A program made the position numbers and the translations under genes. A DNA stretch of 24,212 nt from Saccoglossus kowalevskii (lineage: Eukaryota > Hemichordata > Enteropneusta > Harrimaniidae): the NCBI RefSeq assembly GCF_000003605.2, contig NW_003158731.1, forward strand, positions 198,877 to 223,088. The letters run 5' to 3'. The notes beneath the pieces are model-generated. The model was not told the DNA's origin. It searched no databases and saw only the letters and a list, made by a program, of their open reading frames with translations. Every line of letters starts with the position of its first letter. Within the stretch, counting starts at the first letter, position 1. Positions 21,083-24,212 of this stretch are shown here, one piece after another.

Positions 21083-22043
21083 TAAGGATGACTTTTTTTA
21101 GATCATTTGGATTTAAATAACTCACTTTTTAGGACTTACCATATGACAATTCTGGTTCAACGATTTTGATTAATGCAAATTGGCAAATATATTTCTGATC
21201 AATCAACATACAATTCAATTTGAAAGAGATTTGTCGGATTGTTTTGAAATTCTCAAATACCAATTACATCACCAATCATCCAGAACGGTGCATGTATTTA
21301 AATTTAAACAGGAAAATTGAAATAAGGTTAAAACATACATAGCAGTGAAGTTTATACAAGACATCAGACAATCCGATTTGTATTGTTTGATGTACCAAAA
21401 AACGACAACACATAAATATTTTGTTTGAAATGCTGCCGAAATAACGCCACTTTGCAGAACATGCCACGAAACAAATGAGAATATTTACACTCAATTACGC
21501 ATGCGTAACTTGAAGAGAATGTTTGCAGACGAAATGTCTGCCTATGACTTAGATAACTTCAACGAAGAAAGCAATACACAAGTAATGCTTTTACCTGTAG
21601 AAAACATTTTACAAGTTCAGGATAAACTATAAATATAATCATGCAGTATATTTTATAAATAGTTGTCATGCAAAACGGACTAAATTCTTGCACATTCATA
21701 AACGCAAGTTATCCACCAAAATGTGCCAGTTCTTTGACTGTATCAGAATATAAAAGCACTGCGGCTCGGAAAAATAGTTATTTTTTGAATGTCATGACCC
21801 CTGGAAACAATCGTTCCCTGCTGCTATCATGACCAGTCTATAATTGTGCAATTACACAGTGTGTTCACACGTTCGTGAGCGTCACGCTCCGTTTATCGTA
21901 TACGGCAACGCGCTTTCTTGTAACCCAGTCGCAATCCGAACATTTTTATTTTAATAAATGTATCAATGATTGGTCGTCGTGCTGGCAATATATAACTCGA
22001 AAGACATATTGACTTTCCAATTATCGATGCTGCTTGCTTTCAG
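21083..22043. other. Non-coding stretch
   Basis: No gene is recognised. A 67-codon frame without an early ATG (21429-21632, ATG at 21501) has a balanced acidic composition, with an acceptor-like CTTTGCAG at its start (ending 21457). Its length is unremarkable. A 13-base palindrome, GAGCGTCACGCTC, is at 21877-21889. Confidence 0.4.
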
Positions 22044-22075
22044 ACTGGTCTGAGTATTAATTGAGATATTTCAAA

Positions 22076-22234
22076 ATGAATTTCCTAGAGCACATCCACA
22101 GTAGACGTCGGCGATTTTTGATCACACGCGTCGATTTTCACGCCGAGTATATCAAACAACAACTAGCACGCGACAACGGCGGCTCGGAGTTGATACGATT
22201 GATTCCATCTGTGATTCTCATTAAACGGAGATAG
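22076..22234 (+). other. CpG-rich small ORF, 52 codons
   Basis: ATG with A at -3 (AAAATG) opens a 52-codon frame ending in TAG. It is clearly richer in G+C and CpG than its flanks (ACGTCGG, ACGCGTCG, CACGCGAC, ACGGCGGCTCGG). An in-frame stop at 22058-22060 makes this the first ATG. A good 3' splice site (TGCTTGCTTTCAG, ending 22043) lies 32 bases upstream, so it could be a coding exon preceded by untranslated sequence. The product begins with a basic RRRR patch (residues 10-13) and ends KRR. I recognise no family. The higher CpG could equally mark a regulatory patch. Confidence 0.2.
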
Positions 22235-22420
22235 CCTAGAACTCAAATATTTGCCAGCGTAAATTGGAACCCTGGGAACCGTGCAACAACCGTGGCCTCA
22301 GCTTCATTATTAGTATCAACTTGAAATCATAAAAAAGAAATGCCTCACCACCGGCCTCGGGGAATATAACTTACAAAGGCAAATATCTCTCATATAAGCT
22401 TCCCTGCTTTGCTCGTTATT

Positions 22421-22438
22421 AAAAAAAAAAAAAAAAAA
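22421..22438 (+). repeat. Poly(A)18 tract
   Basis: Eighteen uninterrupted A residues. No recognisable retroelement body, polyadenylation signal or target duplication accompanies it. Confidence 0.85.
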
Positions 22439-22966
22439 TGCTCTTCAAATTTGAAATCCTTATTTGCCCAAAGATAACGCAAATTCTCTGAATCATAATA
22501 ATTATGATTATATGCTTAGAACGCTCTCCGTGGTTCTCTGTGGTAATTAAACATCATGCGTGATATACAAGCAATGCTGGCGACTAATCGAGGGCATTGT
22601 ACTCATAAATACCAGAAGGAGTGTTTAATAAACTTGACTTATATCCTCTCAAGTGAAATCTAATTAATTTTCACCACGATGTGAAATATATCTGTATATC
22701 CCACGTTGTCTTGCATTTCTCTTGGAGCTAATCACGATCTTAGAAGCGAAGACATTTAATTTGCACGTATAATCCACTGGGGATAAGTTGTACGGGTTTG
22801 TTTAAAGGTCGCGTAGGTACAGCTATACAGCTGATATACAGCTATGTACAGAGTGTTAAATGTACATTTGATATACTATATATATCTCATATATCAAGGC
22901 ACTTCAGTGTAATAAAACAGTGGTATAATTTGTTTATATCCTCGTACAGTTTAATACAAATCCCTG

Positions 22967-22995
22967 CAATCTGATTGGTCCATGGAATCAGATTG
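22967..22995. repeat. 29-bp inverted repeat with a CCAAT box
   Basis: Perfect 10-bp arms CAATCTGATT and AATCAGATTG enclose GGTCCATGG. The left part read on the minus strand is GGACCAATCAG, a very good NF-Y CCAAT box. It may be a promoter element or simply a hairpin. Confidence 0.6.
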
Positions 22996-23724
22996 AACTC
23001 TGACATCATGTCTAAGTATCACGAAATACGCCAAAATTTTACGATGTTTTACACAGTATGTCTTGAATTATTGTTAATGATTATATTAATTCGAATAACT
23101 CTGGTATGTTCAGACGTTTCCAAATCTTCAAGTGATATTGGTTAATACCGCTAAGATCAAACGGAAATCTCCTATATCTCCGTGATGAGTTTCACATACC
23201 CTCGGTATGTAGTTTCCAAGCACATATTTTTGTATTACGCTCCGACTGATACAAATATAATATGTACGTGACGTAACTATTGTGATTTTAATACTGATAT
23301 TGCGTCAGTGGACTGTGTTATTTTACATTTATTGTAATAATCTGATGTCAAATCGTGTGTGCATTCTGAGTTACAATCGCCTGGGTAGAATAGGCTAGAC
23401 GACGCCATACAAACTGTCATACAGATGTGTAGGTTTGCTTATTACCTATGTTTGTATGTGTTTGTTTGTTTTTACCAACAATTTGCATCTAAAACGCCGT
23501 AATTTTCTTTATCAATTTAACGGTACTTGAATGTCCATACATATCTTTCGAATACAACAATCGCCGTACTAAACGCTACAGTCGCCGCGTAGTGCGTTGG
23601 AGTAACATGTAAACAAACATATGCTTCGAAAACGACACTTAGCTTCGCGGCTACTATGGTGCTTTAAACTTGGCGTGCGTGAACGTTTTTAAATATTAAA
23701 TTATCGTTGTTAATTTAGTAAAGG

Positions 23725-24056
23725 ATGTTTAACAATTTGACGACAACGTCAATGGCAGTTGAAGCGCAATCGTGTTGGCTGTGGACATTTTACCACGACT
23801 CCCGACGGAGCACCGCCGACGGATACAAACCCAAAATTATGAAAATTACATATTCACACATAAATGTTTGCCATCTACTGAGTCTGAAAAAAATACGTAT
23901 GAATCGGACAATTATTTATAAGGTGGGTAATTACAATAAAATATGCCCAATAAATACGCATCTCATTACCGTCAATATAATGGTTTACTTCTTTGCAGAA
24001 GAACCAGTGCCCGGACATAAGTCATAGACAAAGATTGTCCCTTCTCACAAAATAAA
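23725..24056 (+). other. Weak candidate 3'-end of a gene
   Basis: A 100-codon ATG frame (23725-24027) is crossed by splice-like signals. There is a donor AAG|GTGGGT at 23923 and an acceptor TTACTTCTTTGCAG ending at 23998, a 76-base candidate intron. Joining across it stays open to a TAA at about 24052-24054 that overlaps a poly(A) signal AATAAA (24051-24056). Read without splicing, the frame ends at 24027. Neither product resembles a known family. The co-location of acceptor, stop and AATAAA is suggestive but weak. Confidence 0.15.
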
Positions 24057-24212
24057 GTTTTTCAATATTTTTCCAAAATGTGGATCAAATTCTGCATCCG
24101 ATAACAACTTGTTCCTATTTGAATCAAAACTTAATAATGAAATTATCGAAAAACACGTAAAAAATATTCCAACATTTTGGCGGTTCGAAATAATGGGTTC
24201 AAAGTTCAATGC

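Larger units (their letters stand above)
22235..23724. other. Non-coding stretch with hairpins and a poly(A) tract
   Basis: No gene is recognised. It holds the poly(A) tract, a perfect 12-bp palindrome TTCAAATTTGAA (22444-22455), a 9-bp-arm palindrome AATCATAAT/ATTATGATT (22491-22509), three TACAGCT units (22818-22845) and the 29-bp inverted repeat at 22967-22995. A CpG-richer stretch (23560-23690) carries only a 23-codon frame. Confidence 0.5.

Noticed and set aside
1-24212. tRNA genes, rRNA and CRISPR arrays
   Set aside because: TTCGAA-type sequences (for example 10932, 12291, 17867) lack a matching A box or cloverleaf, and no regularly spaced short direct repeats exist.

Overview
This window looks like gene-poor nuclear DNA from an animal, most plausibly an invertebrate. 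It is A/T-rich (about one third G+C by eye) and no reading frame exceeds about 119 codons. It contains diverged interspersed repeats, a MITE-like element, poly(A) and dinucleotide tracts, and motifs read by animal transcription factors (CACGTG E-boxes, CRE, CCAAT, ETS). There are no bacterial operons, ribosome-binding sites, tRNA or rRNA genes, or CRISPR arrays. The species cannot be named from the sequence alone.

Layout. 1-3379 is a duplicated non-coding unit. Segments A (1-299) and B (1240-2084) recur as A' (2204-2481) and B' (2482-3379). A' and B' are contiguous, while A and B are separated by 940 bases (300-1239) that carry a mini-array of CGGCACGTGCCG-like palindromes. 3380-6700 is single-copy-looking sequence with five CACGTG boxes, a TATA box preceded by two tandem 16-mers (5540-5585), three ACCAATC boxes and a perfect CRE (5994-6208), and a perfect 16-bp palindrome around an E-box (6654-6669). 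6700-14060 is mostly featureless A/T-rich DNA with microsatellites, hairpin-forming palindromes and a small CpG-dense patch (10894-11010). 14065-14370 holds two diverged copies of another repeat. 16741-16870 is an ETS-motif cluster resembling a TATA-less promoter. 19723 and 20443 share an exact 24-bp repeat. 20615-21082 is a 468-bp MITE-like element with 18-bp terminal inverted repeats and TAA target duplications. 21100-24212 holds a CpG-rich small open frame (22076-22234), a poly(A) tract, a 29-bp inverted repeat and a possible 3'-terminal exon signal near the right edge.

No protein-coding gene can be supported. The longest frames are about what chance gives at this base composition and none resembles a family I recognise. 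The best reading is an intergenic region or a very long intron. The most solid observations are the two-copy unit with its 940-bp presence/absence segment, the MITE, and the clustered regulatory-type palindromes. I found no convincing new multi-gene system.
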